The notes under the pieces are model-generated. The model saw nothing but the letters and a program-made list of their open reading frames with translations, had not been told where the DNA came from and did not search any database. A DNA stretch of 64,000 nucleotides from positions 42,854-106,853 of the forward strand of contig RXJD01000075.1 of NCBI GenBank assembly GCA_003987775.1. The letters run 5' to 3'. Made by a program: the position numbers and the translations under genes. The stretch comes from Mycobacterium sp. Its GTDB lineage: Bacteria; Actinomycetota; Actinomycetes; Mycobacteriales; Mycobacteriaceae. Below, in pieces: positions 44,402-56,090 of the stretch (position 1 is its first letter; each line of letters begins with the position of its first letter).

Positions 44402-44419
44402 ACCTACGGTTGCGTACGT
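44402..44419. promoter_or_regulatory. Inverted repeat upstream of fadE15, candidate operator
   Basis: In the 111-bp spacer before fadE15, TACG (44405-44408), a 4-base loop and CGTA (44413-44416) form an inverted repeat inside ACCTACGGTTGCGTACGT. Its place before an acyl-CoA dehydrogenase gene suggests an operator for a fatty-acid-responsive regulator. The regulator is unknown. Confidence 0.3.
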
Positions 44420-44483
44420 TTTCTCCCAGCAGCAAGACTGTGCCCGATCACCGGGCCGATCAGACTGAGTGGAAGGAACCACA

Positions 44484-46313
44484 GTGGGGCACTACATCGC
44501 CAACGTGCGCGATCTCGAGTTCAATCTGTTCGAGGTTCTTGACGTCGGTGCCGTACTGGGGACCGGCAAGTATGCCGACCTCGACGAGGACACGGTGCGC
44601 ACCATCCTCTCGGAAGCGGCCCGGTTGGCCGAAGGCCCGGTCGCCGAGTCCTTCGCCTTCGCCGACCGCCATCCTCCGGTCTTCGACCCGGCCACGCACT
44701 CCATCAGCGTCGCACCGGAATTGGTGAAGACCGTGCAGGCCATCAAGGACGCGGAATGGTGGCGGCTGGGCCTCGCCGAGGAGATCGGCGGCATGGCCGC
44801 GCCTCCGCCGCTCACCTGGGCGGTCAACGAGATGATCTACTGCGCCAACCCGTCGGTCTGCTTCTTCAACCTCGGCCCCATTCTTTCGCAATCACTGTTC
44901 GTCGAGGGCAACGACGAGCAGAAGCGTTGGGCCGCAATGGGAGTCGAGCGCGGCTGGCAATCGACCATGGTACTCACCGAACCCGACGCCGGCTCGGATG
45001 TCGGAGCGGGCCGGACCAAGGCCATCGAACAGCCCGACGGCACGTGGCACATCGAGGGCGTCAAGCGATTCATCTCCGGTGGCGACGTCGGCGACACGAC
45101 CGAGAACATCTTCCATCTGGTGTTGGCTCGCCCTGAGGGCGCGGGACCGGGCACCAAGGGTTTGAGCCTGTTCTACGTTCCCAACTTCCTGTTCGACCCG
45201 GACACCGGCGAACTCGGTGCGCGCAACGGGGTCTACGTCACCGGGGTGGAACACAAGATGGGTCTGAAGTCCTCCCCCACCTGCGAGCTGACCTTCGGGG
45301 CCACCGATGTTCCGGCCGTCGGATATCTGGTCGGCGGTGTCCACGACGGGATCGCGCAGATGTTCCACGTGATCGAGAACGCGCGCATGACAATCGGCGT
45401 CAAGTCTGCGGGGACCCTGTCGACGGGCTACCTCAACGCCCTCGCCTATGCGAAGGAACGGGTGCAGGGCGCGGACATGACGCAGATGACGGACAAGACC
45501 GCGCCGCGCGTCACGATCATGCACCACCCCGACGTGCGTCGCAGCCTGATGACTCAGAAGGCGTACGCGGAGGGCCTGCGGGCCGTCTACATGTATGCCG
45601 CAGCGCATCAGGACAGCGCTGTGGCACAACATGTTTCGGGCGCCGACCCCGACCTGGCGCACCGCGTCGACGACCTGCTGCTGCCCATCGTCAAGGGCGT
45701 GGGCTCGGAGCGGGCCTACGAGGTGCTGACCGAATCGCTGCAGACGCTCGGCGGGTCCGGTTTCCTCACCGACTACCCGCTGGAGCAGTACATCCGCGAC
45801 TCGAAGATCGACTCGCTCTACGAAGGCACCACCGCGATCCAGGCGATGGACTTCTTCTTCCGCAAGATCGTGCGCGACCACGGGCAGTCTCTGCAGCACG
45901 TGACGACGCAGATCAACAAGACCATCGAGACCACCACGGAGTCATTGAAGGACCAGGCCGAGCTGCTGCAGGCCGCCGTCGAAGACGTCACCGGCATGAC
46001 TGGTGCGCTGATGGGATACCTGATGTCGGCCGCCCAACACCCCACTGACATCTACAAGGTGGGCCTGGGCTCGGTGCGCTACCTGCTTGCCGTCGGTGAC
46101 CTGATGATCGGCTGGCGGTTGCTGGCGCAGGCCAACGTGGCGGCGGCGGCGCTGGAGGGCGATCCGTCCGCGAGCGACAAGGCCTTTTACGAGGGCAAGG
46201 TCGGTGTGTCGGCGTTCTTCGCCAAGAACATGTTGCCGAAGCTGGCCGGGGTGCGTGCGGTGCTGGAGAACATCGACGACGACATCATGCGGGTCTCCGA
46301 AGACGTCTTCTGA
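44484..46313 (+). CDS. fadE15: Acyl-CoA dehydrogenase FadE15
   Basis: 609 residues from the GTG at 44484 (GGAAGGAA upstream), giving [13 protein letters not shown]. The family core carries [12 protein letters not shown] (FAD/substrate loop), the C-terminal flavin segment LQTLGGSGF and [13 protein letters not shown] with the catalytic-base region. A C-terminal extension of about 150 residues (DUF3141/AcylCoA_DH_N-type large FadE) makes it longer than classical 380-residue enzymes, as in other large FadE proteins. It introduces a trans-2 double bond in acyl-CoA. The position next to the PE_PGRS gene matches Rv1467c, and length agrees. A slightly longer GTG start at 44469 exists. Confidence 0.94.
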   Translation: MGHYIANVRDLEFNLFEVLDVGAVLGTGKYADLDEDTVRTILSEAARLAEGPVAESFAFADRHPPVFDPATHSISVAPELVKTVQAIKDAEWWRLGLAEEIGGMAAPPPLTWAVNEMIYCANPSVCFFNLGPILSQSLFVEGNDEQKRWAAMGVERGWQSTMVLTEPDAGSDVGAGRTKAIEQPDGTWHIEGVKRFISGGDVGDTTENIFHLVLARPEGAGPGTKGLSLFYVPNFLFDPDTGELGARNGVYVTGVEHKMGLKSSPTCELTFGATDVPAVGYLVGGVHDGIAQMFHVIENARMTIGVKSAGTLSTGYLNALAYAKERVQGADMTQMTDKTAPRVTIMHHPDVRRSLMTQKAYAEGLRAVYMYAAAHQDSAVAQHVSGADPDLAHRVDDLLLPIVKGVGSERAYEVLTESLQTLGGSGFLTDYPLEQYIRDSKIDSLYEGTTAIQAMDFFFRKIVRDHGQSLQHVTTQINKTIETTTESLKDQAELLQAAVEDVTGMTGALMGYLMSAAQHPTDIYKVGLGSVRYLLAVGDLMIGWRLLAQANVAAAALEGDPSASDKAFYEGKVGVSAFFAKNMLPKLAGVRAVLENIDDDIMRVSEDVF

Positions 46314-46381
46314 CGCATAGGGTCCGCACAGCTCCGAGGGGTAGACCGGAACGTCGGGAACCACCGACGATTTGGGGAGAC

Positions 46382-47050
46382 ATGTTGTCATTCACTCGTA
46401 TCGCGATACTTGCCGGCATCACGGCGCTGTCGGTCGCGTCGTGCGGCTCATCCACCACCTCCAGCCCGACCACATCGCCGAGCACCGTGGTGGCGTCGCC
46501 GACGACGTCGGCCCCGGGCAAGGGCGACGCACAAGTTCGTGGCCTAATCGCGTCCGTGGCGGGCAACGCGGCGCAGGTGACGCAGCAAAGCGGAACGGCC
46601 ACAGTCGACTTCACCGGGTCGACCAAGGTGACCGAGGTGACGACGGCGGCCCTGACGGACGTCACTGCGGGCAGCTGTGTCACGGTGAGGACCAACGATG
46701 CCGGTCAGGCAGCGACCTGGGTGCGCGTCAGCCCGGCGGTCGACGGCAAATGCCCACAGGGCAAGCAACCCACGACTCCCGGCAAGCATGCGCCGATCCA
46801 GGGCAGCGTGGCTTCCGTTGCGGGACAAACTATTACGATCAACAGCGCCGCCGCACCCCAGACGGTGACAGTTACCGGCCAGACGAAGTACACCAAAGCG
46901 GCCCCTGCGACGTCACAGGCGATCGCGCAAGGCAAATGCATCACAGCCCGTGGCAGCCAGGACAACGGCGCGTTGCAGGCGACGGCGATCAGCCTGCGCC
47001 CGGCCGCCAACGGCAAGTGCCCGGACGGCGTTGGGCCGCACGGGCACTAG
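46382..47050 (+). CDS. Predicted lipoprotein with two DUF5666-like repeats
   Basis: 222 residues from the ATG at 46382 (GGGGAGA upstream). A signal peptide with lipobox VASC gives lipidated Cys21, then a Ser/Thr/Pro-rich linker. Two repeated about 70-residue domains follow (DAQVRGLIASVAGN... and HAPIQGSVASVAGQ..., each ending near a GKCP-type segment), resembling the small beta-barrel DUF5666. The protein should be anchored outside the plasma membrane. It is convergent with sufT. I do not recall an equivalent at this place in M. tuberculosis. Function unknown. Confidence 0.8.
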   Translation: MLSFTRIAILAGITALSVASCGSSTTSSPTTSPSTVVASPTTSAPGKGDAQVRGLIASVAGNAAQVTQQSGTATVDFTGSTKVTEVTTAALTDVTAGSCVTVRTNDAGQAATWVRVSPAVDGKCPQGKQPTTPGKHAPIQGSVASVAGQTITINSAAAPQTVTVTGQTKYTKAAPATSQAIAQGKCITARGSQDNGALQATAISLRPAANGKCPDGVGPHGH

Positions 47051-47071
47051 GGGCTGCTCCGCGCCCGCCGG

Positions 47072-47419
47072 CTAGACCGTAAACCCGAGGGCGCGCAACT
47101 GCTCGCGGCCGTCCTCGGTGATCTTGTCCGGGCCCCACGGCGGGTTCCAGACCCAATTGATCTTGATTTCGTCGACCAGACCCGCGCCAACCAGCGCCGA
47201 CCGCGACTGGTCTTCGATGACGTCGGTCAGCGGGCAGGCCGCCGACGTCAGGGTCATATCGACCAGGGCGACGGTTCCCTCGTCACCCTTCTCCAGATTC
47301 AGACCGTAGACGAGGCCGAGGTCGACGACGTTGATCCCCAGTTCCGGGTCGACGACGTCGCGCATCGCCTCTTCCACGTCGGCGAGCAGTAGCTCGTCAG
47401 ATGCAGCGGCGTCGCTCAT
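47072..47419 (-). CDS. sufT: Fe-S assembly protein SufT (DUF59/MIP18 family)
   Basis: 115 residues from the ATG at 47419 (GGAGG upstream; ATGA overlap with sufU). The MIP18/DUF59 motif appears as MRDVVDPELGINVVDLGLVY, with TSAACPLTD carrying the conserved Cys and the C-terminal NPPWGPDKITEDGR. SufT-type proteins help maturation of Fe-S proteins. Last gene of the suf operon; the upstream extension of the frame overlaps sufU and was rejected. Confidence 0.95.
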   Translation of the reverse strand: MSDAAASDELLLADVEEAMRDVVDPELGINVVDLGLVYGLNLEKGDEGTVALVDMTLTSAACPLTDVIEDQSRSALVGAGLVDEIKINWVWNPPWGPDKITEDGREQLRALGFTV

Positions 47420-47907
47420 TGTGCAACCTCCTCGAAGCCGGCGTGCGCCTGCGCAGGCGCTTGCTTTGCCGCGCTGGCCCGCGCCAGCGCATCCTTGAAC
47501 GCCATCCAGCCCAGCAGTGCGCATTTGACCCGCGCCGGATACTTGGCCACCCCCGCGAACGCGATCCCGTCCCCCAGTACGTCCTCGTCGCCCTGCACGG
47601 TGCCGCGCGAGGAGACCATCTCAGTGAAGGCGTCGATGGTGTCGAGGGCCTGCGACACGCTCTGCCCGATCACCTGTTCGGTGAGCACCGATGTTGCCGC
47701 CTGGCTGATCGAACAGCCCTGCCCGTCGTAGGAGATGTCGGCGACTGTCTGGCCGTCCTCAGAGAGGCTGACACGCAGCGTGACCTCGTCACCACAGACC
47801 GGGTTGACGTGGAAGACCTCGGCACCGAAGGGTTCCCGCAGCCCGCGGTGGTGCGGGTGCTTGTAGTGGTCCAGGATCACGTCCTGGTACATCTGCTCGA
47901 GACGCAA
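47416..47907 (-). CDS. sufU: SufU, Zn-dependent sulfurtransferase partner of SufS
   Basis: 163 residues. The family cysteines appear in NPVCGDEVTL, GQGCSISQAA and ARVKCALLGW, which form the Zn site that accepts persulfide sulfur from SufS. Starts MRLEQMYQDVILDHYKHP. Overlaps sufT by 4 bp (ATGA) and starts 2 bp after sufS. In actinobacteria it stimulates SufS activity; it is not the IscU-type main scaffold. The C-terminus ends with an Ala/Lys/Gln tail. Confidence 0.96.
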   Translation of the reverse strand: MRLEQMYQDVILDHYKHPHHRGLREPFGAEVFHVNPVCGDEVTLRVSLSEDGQTVADISYDGQGCSISQAATSVLTEQVIGQSVSQALDTIDAFTEMVSSRGTVQGDEDVLGDGIAFAGVAKYPARVKCALLGWMAFKDALARASAAKQAPAQAHAGFEEVAQ

Positions 47908-47909
47908 CG

Positions 47910-49926
<2,017 letters not shown>

Positions 49927-49930
<4 letters not shown>

Positions 49931-51081
49931 GCGGTTGTTGCCTTCTCCGTCTTTTCCAGTTCGTGTTCGATGGCCGCGGTGAGGCGCTCCCGCACTTCGG
50001 GCACCGCGATCTTCGAGATGATCTCGCCGAAGAAACCGCGGATCACCAGCCGGCGGGCCTGCTCTTCAGGAATGCCGCGGGAGCGCAGGTAGAACAATTG
50101 CTCGTCGTCGAATCGCCCGGTGGCGCTGGCGTGTCCGGCGCCGGCGATTTCGCCGGTCTCGATTTCCAGGTTGGGAACCGAATCGGCGCGCGCCCCGTCG
50201 GTGAGCACCAGGTTGCGATTCATCTCGAACGTGTCGGTGCCGGTGGCCTCGGCGCGGATCAGCACGTCGCCGATCCACACGGTGTGCGCGTCGGGCAGCT
50301 TCGACGACGGGTCTCCTTGCAGCGCACCCTTGTACAGCACATTGGATCGGCAGTCCGGCTGGGCGTGGTCCACCAGCAGCCGCGATTCGAGGTGCTGACC
50401 GTCGTCGGCGAAGTACAGGCCCAGTAGCTCGGCGTCCCCACCCGGACCGGCGAACCGCACGTTGGCGGCCAATCGCACCAGTTCACCGCCCAGGGTGACG
50501 GTGACGTGGCGCAGCACCGCATCTCTGCCGAGGCGGGCGTGGTGTGCGCTGACGTGCACCGTGTCGTCGGCCCAGTCAGCGATCCAGATGACGGTGAGCC
50601 GGGCGGCGTCACCGACGACGAATTCGACGTTGTCGGCGTACGTTCCGCTGCCCCGGTGGTCGATGACGACCACGGCCTCGCCGAGTTCTTCGACCCGGAT
50701 CTGTAGGTGCCCGTAGGCGGTGGCGCCCTGGCCCGGCCCGGCAACGGTGATGTTGACCGGTTCGCTGACCTGGGTGTCGCGCCCGACGGTCACCAGCGTC
50801 GCGGCGTTGAACGACGAAAACGCCTGAGCCGCAACCCGGTCCGCGGGAACGCCGCCTTGACCGAGGCGCTCGTCGCCGCGGCGCACTGACTCGGTCTGCA
50901 CACCGTCGTGTTCGCTGACGGTGATGGTCGCGGTTCCGGTGGCTACCGCGCTGCCGTCGTGCAGCCCGCGCAGGCGCTTCAGTGGGGTGAAGCGCCACAG
51001 GTCGTCGCGGCCGTGCGGGACTTCGAAGGCGTCAACGTCGAAAGACGCGAACAGTTCCCCTTTGTTGAGCGCGGCCGTCAT
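49927..51081 (-). CDS. sufD: Fe-S assembly protein SufD
   Basis: 384 residues from the ATG at 51081, which overlaps the sufB stop as ATGA. The SufBD beta-helix core is seen in the C-terminal part ([18 protein letters not shown] followed by [14 protein letters not shown]). It forms the SufBC2D complex. The open frame runs upstream into sufB for more than 90 codons, and that part is not coding in this frame. Slightly shorter than the 397 residues I recall from M. tuberculosis. Confidence 0.96.
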
Positions 51082-52517
51082 CCGACCGCACCCTCCATCT
51101 GCAGCTCGATCAGCCGGTTGAGCTCCAATGCGTACTCCATCGGCAGTTCCTTGGCGATCGGCTCGACGAACCCGCGCACCACCATCGCCATGGCCTCGTC
51201 CTCGGTCATGCCGCGGCTCATCAGGTAGAACAGCTGGTTCTCGCTGACCTTCGAGACGGTGGCCTCGTGGCCCATCGTGACGTCGTCCTCGCGGATGTCG
51301 ACGTAGGGGTAGGTGTCGCTGCGGCTGATCGTATCGACCAGCAGCGCATCGCATTTCACGCTCGACTTGGAGCCGTGCGCGCCTTTGTTCACCTGAACCA
51401 GGCCACGGTAGGAGGTGCGCCCGCCGCCTCGCGCCACCGACTTGGACACGATGTTGCTCGACGTGTTCGGGGCCAGGTGCAGCATCTTGGCGCCGGTGTC
51501 CTGGTGCTGGTCCTCACCGGCGAAAGCGATCGACAGCACCTCCCCCTTGGCGTGCTCGCCGGTCATCCAGACCGCCGGGTACTTCATGGTCACCTTGGAT
51601 CCGATGTTGCCGTCGACCCACTCCATGGTGGCGCCGGCCTCGGCCCGGGCCCGCTTGGTGACCAGATTGTAGACGTTGTTCGACCAGTTCTGGATCGTCG
51701 TGTAACGGCAACGGCCACCGGGCTTTACGATGATCTCCACCACCGCGGAGTGCAGTGAGTCCGACTTGTAGATCGGCGCGGTACAACCCTCGATGTAGTG
51801 CACGTAGGCGTTTTCGTCGACGATGATCAGCGTCCGCTCGAACTGGCCCATGTTCTCGGTGTTGATCCGGAAGTAGGCCTGCAGCGGGATGTCGACGTGC
51901 ACGCCCGGCGGCACGTAGATGAAGCTGCCGCCCGACCACACGGCCGTGTTCAGCGCGGAGAACTTGTTGTCACCCGCCGGGATCACGGTGCCGAAGTACT
52001 TCTTGAAGATGTCGGGGTGTTCCCGTAATCCGGTGTCGGTGTCGAGGAAGATGACGCCCTGAGCCTCGAGGTCTTCCCGGATCTGGTGGTACACCACCTC
52101 CGACTCGTACTGGGCGGCCACACCGGCGACCAGGCGCTGCTTTTCTGCCTCGGGGATGCCCAGCCGGTCGTAGGTGTTCTTGATGTCCTCCGGCAGTTCA
52201 TCCCAGCTGGCGGCCTGCTTCTCGGTTGAGCGCACGAAGTACTTGATGTTGTCGAAGTCGATGCCCTCGAGGTTGGAGCCCCAGTTCGGCATGGGCTTCT
52301 TGTCGAAGATGCCCAGCGCCTTGAGCCGGATGTTCAGCATCCACTCCGGCTCGTTCTTCTTGGCTGAGATGTCACGCACGACCGCCTCGGACAGCCCGCG
52401 TTGCGCGCTGGCGCCCGCGATGTCCGAGTCGGCCCAGCCGTAGCCGTATTTGCCCAGCGACTCGATGGTCTGCTCCTGGGTCAATGGCTCGACGGTCCGT
52501 GCAGCTTCGAGTGTCAT
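51078..52517 (-). CDS. sufB: Fe-S scaffold protein SufB, intein-free
   Basis: 479 residues, the ordinary length for SufB. N-terminal SufBD core with [19 protein letters not shown], the beta-helix with [16 protein letters not shown] and the end [17 protein letters not shown]. It is the main scaffold for cluster building with SufC and SufD. M. tuberculosis SufB carries a protein-splicing intein (precursor about 846 residues); no intein block lies here. It overlaps sufR (4 bp ATGA) and sufD (ATGA), so the whole operon is translationally coupled. Confidence 0.98.
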   Translation of the reverse strand: MTLEAARTVEPLTQEQTIESLGKYGYGWADSDIAGASAQRGLSEAVVRDISAKKNEPEWMLNIRLKALGIFDKKPMPNWGSNLEGIDFDNIKYFVRSTEKQAASWDELPEDIKNTYDRLGIPEAEKQRLVAGVAAQYESEVVYHQIREDLEAQGVIFLDTDTGLREHPDIFKKYFGTVIPAGDNKFSALNTAVWSGGSFIYVPPGVHVDIPLQAYFRINTENMGQFERTLIIVDENAYVHYIEGCTAPIYKSDSLHSAVVEIIVKPGGRCRYTTIQNWSNNVYNLVTKRARAEAGATMEWVDGNIGSKVTMKYPAVWMTGEHAKGEVLSIAFAGEDQHQDTGAKMLHLAPNTSSNIVSKSVARGGGRTSYRGLVQVNKGAHGSKSSVKCDALLVDTISRSDTYPYVDIREDDVTMGHEATVSKVSENQLFYLMSRGMTEDEAMAMVVRGFVEPIAKELPMEYALELNRLIELQMEGAVG

Positions 52518-53260
52518 GAGGACGCTCCTTTGGTGCTCGTTGCGGTGGGGCGCGGGCTGGGCGCCGGGGCTAGAGGTACGTGGGTGGTGCAGGCGCAGTC
52601 ACCGTTGACGATCGTCGCCAACAACTGCACGTGGGAGCCGAGCACCTCGGACATGGCCTGCTGCTCGGCTTCGCACAACTCGGGGAACTCCTCGGCGACG
52701 TGCGACACCGGGCAGTGGTGCTGGCAGATTTGCACACCGTGGATGGGGCCGCCCACCCGGGTGGTGGTGGCGACATATCCGGCTTTGGTCAGCGCTTGGG
52801 CGATCCGGTCGGCGGTTTCTTCGACGGCATCCTCGTCGTGGCCGTCCGCCGCCTCGACCCCGGACAGAATCGCGTCGATGCGGCGTCGCGCGAACGTCTT
52901 CACCGCGTCCTCGCCGCCGATCTCACGCAATTGCCGCATTGCAGCGGAGGCAAGGTCGTCGTAGGCGTGGTCAAGCTTGGCGCGACCGGCCGCGGTCAAT
53001 CGGTACCGTTTGGCGGGCCGTCCGCGCCCCACCTGCTGCCAGGACGCCGCCGCAACCGACTCCGCCTCTCCCGCCTCGATCAGCGCGTCGAGATGCCGGC
53101 GGACACCCGCGGGCGCCAGGCTCAGCCGGTCGCCGATTTCGGTGGCGGTGATGGAGCCTGATTCGAGCAGCAGGCGCACGATCGTGCGCCGGGTGTGACC
53201 GTCCGAACCGACAGCACCGGCTGCGGGCGCCGCAGCAGGCTGTGTGGATTGGATTTTCAC
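52514..53260 (-). CDS. sufR: Iron-sulfur transcriptional repressor SufR
   Basis: 248 residues from the GTG at 53260 ([12 protein letters not shown]). The winged helix DNA-binding domain includes [20 protein letters not shown], and the C-terminal Fe-S region holds Cys in CQHHCPVSH and FPELCEAE. SufR represses the suf operon when it carries a cluster and lets transcription rise under iron limitation or oxidative stress. First gene of the operon. A perfect candidate operator overlaps its start codon, which supports autoregulation. The frame extends 52 codons upstream through the duplicated hairpin region, which I do not consider coding. Confidence 0.94.
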   Translation of the reverse strand: MKIQSTQPAAAPAAGAVGSDGHTRRTIVRLLLESGSITATEIGDRLSLAPAGVRRHLDALIEAGEAESVAAASWQQVGRGRPAKRYRLTAAGRAKLDHAYDDLASAAMRQLREIGGEDAVKTFARRRIDAILSGVEAADGHDEDAVEETADRIAQALTKAGYVATTTRVGGPIHGVQICQHHCPVSHVAEEFPELCEAEQQAMSEVLGSHVQLLATIVNGDCACTTHVPLAPAPSPRPTATSTKGASS

Positions 53261-53271
53261 AACACCAGTGT
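53257..53271 (-). promoter_or_regulatory. SufR-type operator ACACT-N5-TGTGA on the sufR start
   Basis: The minus strand reads ACACTGGTGTTGTGA, an exact match to the ACACT-N5-TGTGA pattern that I recall for M. tuberculosis SufR. The last three bases before the final A include the GTG start codon, so a bound repressor would sit on the translation start of a short-leader transcript. Confidence 0.65.
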
Positions 53272-53336
53272 GTCGCAATTCCGGTAATCGGTCCAGCAAG
53301 GGTGCCCTTACGTGACGAGGGCAACAGCGCTGGTTT

Positions 53337-53439
53337 CCCGCTCCTCGACGGGCCGCATTTTGCGGCCGGCATCGTCGCCGGCCCGATCGATGGCCCCGCT
53401 CCTCAACCGGCCGCATTTTGCGGCCGGCATCGTCGCCGG
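53337..53439. repeat. 45-bp direct duplication with hairpins, sufR-mptB spacer
   Basis: Two 45-bp copies, 53337-53381 and 53395-53439, differ at only two bases and start 58 bp apart. Each contains the perfect hairpin GGCCGCATTTTGCGGCC (7-bp stem, 3-base loop) and GGCATCGTCGCCGG. They lie in the divergent spacer between sufR and mptB; copy 2 ends 15 bp before the mptB ATG. Confidence 0.85.
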
Positions 53440-53454
53440 GGCTAGTCTGCTCTG

Positions 53455-55152
53455 ATGGCAGCCCGCCACCACACCCTGAGCTCGTCGATCGCCAGTCTGC
53501 ACGGCGACGAGCAGACGGTGGGCAAGCCGCTCAACGCCGCCGAGTTCACCGCGATGAAGCGGACCCGGCTGTTCGGCGCCACCGGCACGGTGCTGATGGC
53601 GATCGGGGCCCTGGGCGACGGCGCCAGGCCGGTGGTCCAGGATCCGACCTTCGGCGTGCGTCTGCTGAATCTGCCGTCGCGCATCCAGACGGTGTCGCTG
53701 ACCATGACCACCACCGGCGCGGTGATGATGGCGCTGGCCTGGCTGATGCTCGGGCGGTTCGCGTCCGGCAAGCGCCGGATGTCGCGCGGCGAACTGGACC
53801 GCACGCTGGTGTTGTGGATGCTGCCGCTGTTGATCGCACCACCGATGTACAGCAAGGACGTCTATTCCTATTTGGCCCAGAGCCAGATCTCACTGGAAGG
53901 ACTCGACCCCTACCGCGTGGGGCCGGCGTCCGGCCTGGGCCTGGGGCATGTGTTCACGCTGTCGGTGCCAAGCCTCTGGCGAGAGACGCCGGCGCCCTAC
54001 GGCCCACTGTTCCTGTGGATCGGGCGTGGCATCTCGGGTCTCACCGGGGAGAACATCGTCGCCGCCGTGCTGTGTCACCGACTGGTGGTGCTGTGCGGTG
54101 TCGCGTTGATCGTGTGGGCGACGCCCCGACTGGCCCGCCGGTGCGGAGTCGCCGAGGTCAGCGCGCTATGGCTCGGCGCGGCCAATCCGCTGCTGTTCAT
54201 GCACCTGGTCGCCGGTATCCACAATGAGGCGCTGATGCTGGGGCTGATGCTGACGGGTGCGGAGTTCGCGTTGCGCGGCCTGGACGGACAGCGGTCGGAT
54301 CGCCTTATGCCTCAGTCGTGGCGGATCGGCCCGGACTGGCAACCCCTGGGGCTCCTGCTGGGCGGTTCGATCCTCATTGTGCTCTCGTCGCAGGTGAAGC
54401 TGCCGTCGCTGCTGGCGCTGGGATTCGTCACCATGGCACTGGCCTACCGGCTCGGCAGCACGGTGAAGTCCTTCTTGCTGTCGGGCACCGCAATGGCGGC
54501 GTTGACGCTGGCGGTGATGGGCCTGGTCGGCTGGGCCAGCGGGCTGGGCTTCGGCTGGATTTTCACCCTCGGCACCGCCAATGTGGTGCGCAGCTGGATG
54601 TCGCCGCCGACGCTGTTGGCACTCGGCACCGGACAGGTGGGCATTCTGCTCGGCCTAGGCGATCACACCACCGCCATCTTGTCGCTGACCCGTGCGATCG
54701 GCGTGCTGATCATCATGGTCATGGTCTGCTGGCTGCTGTTGGCGGTGTTCCGCGGCCGGCTGCACCCGATCGGCGGCCTGGGGGTTGCGCTGGGCCTCAC
54801 GGTGCTGCTGTTCCCGGTCGTCCAGCCCTGGTACCTGCTGTGGGCCATCATCCCGCTCGCCGCTTGGGCCACCCGGACGAAATTCCGGGCAGCGGCGATC
54901 ATCGTCACCCTCATCGTCGGCATCTTCGGCCCGACCGCCAATGGCGACCGCTTCGCGCTGTTCCAGATCGTCGACGCGACCTTGGCCAGTGCCTTCATCG
55001 TCGTCGTGCTCATCGCATTGACCTATCACCGGCTACCGTGGCAGCCCCTTCCGGAGGAAACCGTCGAACCGGAGCCCTCGGTGACACCTGTCACTGCGAC
55101 GCCCACCCCTTCCCCCGCGGCGGCGCCGGACGCCTACGCTGACTCCACGTGA
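53455..55152 (+). CDS. mptB: Alpha-(1->6) mannopyranosyltransferase MptB
   Basis: 565 residues, highly hydrophobic GT-C glycosyltransferase with about 13 helices. The first extracytoplasmic loop has PPMYSKDVYSYLAQSQI, with the acidic Asp expected in GT-C enzymes that use polyprenyl-phosphate mannose, and VGPASGLGLGHVF. MptB elongates the mannan core of lipomannan and lipoarabinomannan in Corynebacteriales. The N-terminal about 35 residues and the C-terminal Pro/Thr/Ala-rich tail are polar. A GTGA overlap couples it to the downstream ABC transporter genes. Equivalent to Rv1459c by position, next to sufR. Confidence 0.93.
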   Translation: MAARHHTLSSSIASLHGDEQTVGKPLNAAEFTAMKRTRLFGATGTVLMAIGALGDGARPVVQDPTFGVRLLNLPSRIQTVSLTMTTTGAVMMALAWLMLGRFASGKRRMSRGELDRTLVLWMLPLLIAPPMYSKDVYSYLAQSQISLEGLDPYRVGPASGLGLGHVFTLSVPSLWRETPAPYGPLFLWIGRGISGLTGENIVAAVLCHRLVVLCGVALIVWATPRLARRCGVAEVSALWLGAANPLLFMHLVAGIHNEALMLGLMLTGAEFALRGLDGQRSDRLMPQSWRIGPDWQPLGLLLGGSILIVLSSQVKLPSLLALGFVTMALAYRLGSTVKSFLLSGTAMAALTLAVMGLVGWASGLGFGWIFTLGTANVVRSWMSPPTLLALGTGQVGILLGLGDHTTAILSLTRAIGVLIIMVMVCWLLLAVFRGRLHPIGGLGVALGLTVLLFPVVQPWYLLWAIIPLAAWATRTKFRAAAIIVTLIVGIFGPTANGDRFALFQIVDATLASAFIVVVLIALTYHRLPWQPLPEETVEPEPSVTPVTATPTPSPAAAPDAYADST

Positions 55153-56090
55153 GCTCCATCCCCCACGACCGCGACATAGCGGTACGACTGCGCGGGGTAT
55201 GCAAGCAGTACGGATCCGTGAAGGCCGTTTCGAGCCTCGATCTCGAGGTGCATGCCGCCGAGGTGTTCGCGCTGCTGGGTCCCAACGGCGCCGGAAAGAC
55301 GACCACCGTCGAGATGTGCGAGGGCTTCATTCGCCCCGACTCCGGCAGCATCGAGGTGCTCGGATTGGACCCGATCGCCGACAACGCGCGCCTGCGCCCC
55401 CGCATCGGGGTGATGTTGCAGGGCGGCGGCGGTTACCCGGCAGCCCGCGCCGGCGAAATGCTGAACCTGGTGGCGTCCTACGCGGCCGATCCGCTGGACC
55501 CGAAGTGGCTGCTGGAAACCCTCGGCCTCACCGAAGCCGCGCGTACGACGTACCGGCGCCTCTCCGGTGGCCAACAGCAACGCCTCGCGTTGGCGTGTGC
55601 ACTGGTCGGACGGCCCGAGCTGGTTTTCCTCGACGAACCCACCGCGGGCATGGACGCCCACGCCCGGCTGCTGGTGTGGGAGCTGATTGACGCGCTGCGC
55701 CGCGACGGCGTCACGGTGGTGCTGACCACCCACCAGCTCAAAGAGGCCGAGGAACTGGCCGATCGGCTGGTGATCATCGACAACGGAACGACAGTCGCCG
55801 CGGGGACGCCGGCGGAGCTGATGCGCAGCGGCGCCAAGGACCAGCTGCGGTTCAGCGCACCGCCGCGCCTTGACCTTTCATTGCTGACCGCTGCGTTGCC
55901 CGAGGGATACCGGGCCAGCGAGGTGTCACCCGGCGAGTACCTCGTCGAAGGCGCGGTCGGCCCGCAAGTGCTGGCGACGGTGACGGCATGGTGCGCCCGA
56001 ATCGACGTCCTGGCCACCGACCTGCGCGTCGAACAGCGCAGCCTGGAGGACGTCTTCCTCGATCTGACCGGCAGGAGTCTGCGATCGTGA
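55149..56090 (+). CDS. ABC transporter ATP-binding protein (Rv1458c-like)
   Basis: 313 residues. Walker A GPNGAGKTT, signature LSGGQQQRLALA, Walker B LVFLDEPTAGMD. The C-terminal about 80 residues resemble those of Drr/antibiotic-exporter type ATPases. It starts GTG with a 4-bp overlap of mptB and overlaps the permease by 4 bp, so the three form one transcription unit. Substrate unknown; a lipid or envelope precursor would fit the location next to MptB. Confidence 0.94.
   Translation: MSSIPHDRDIAVRLRGVCKQYGSVKAVSSLDLEVHAAEVFALLGPNGAGKTTTVEMCEGFIRPDSGSIEVLGLDPIADNARLRPRIGVMLQGGGGYPAARAGEMLNLVASYAADPLDPKWLLETLGLTEAARTTYRRLSGGQQQRLALACALVGRPELVFLDEPTAGMDAHARLLVWELIDALRRDGVTVVLTTHQLKEAEELADRLVIIDNGTTVAAGTPAELMRSGAKDQLRFSAPPRLDLSLLTAALPEGYRASEVSPGEYLVEGAVGPQVLATVTAWCARIDVLATDLRVEQRSLEDVFLDLTGRSLRS

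Noticed and set aside
43427-44482. Long minus-strand frames opposite the PE_PGRS gene
   Set aside because: Pro/Ala-rich antisense translations of GGAGG repeats, a known artefact.
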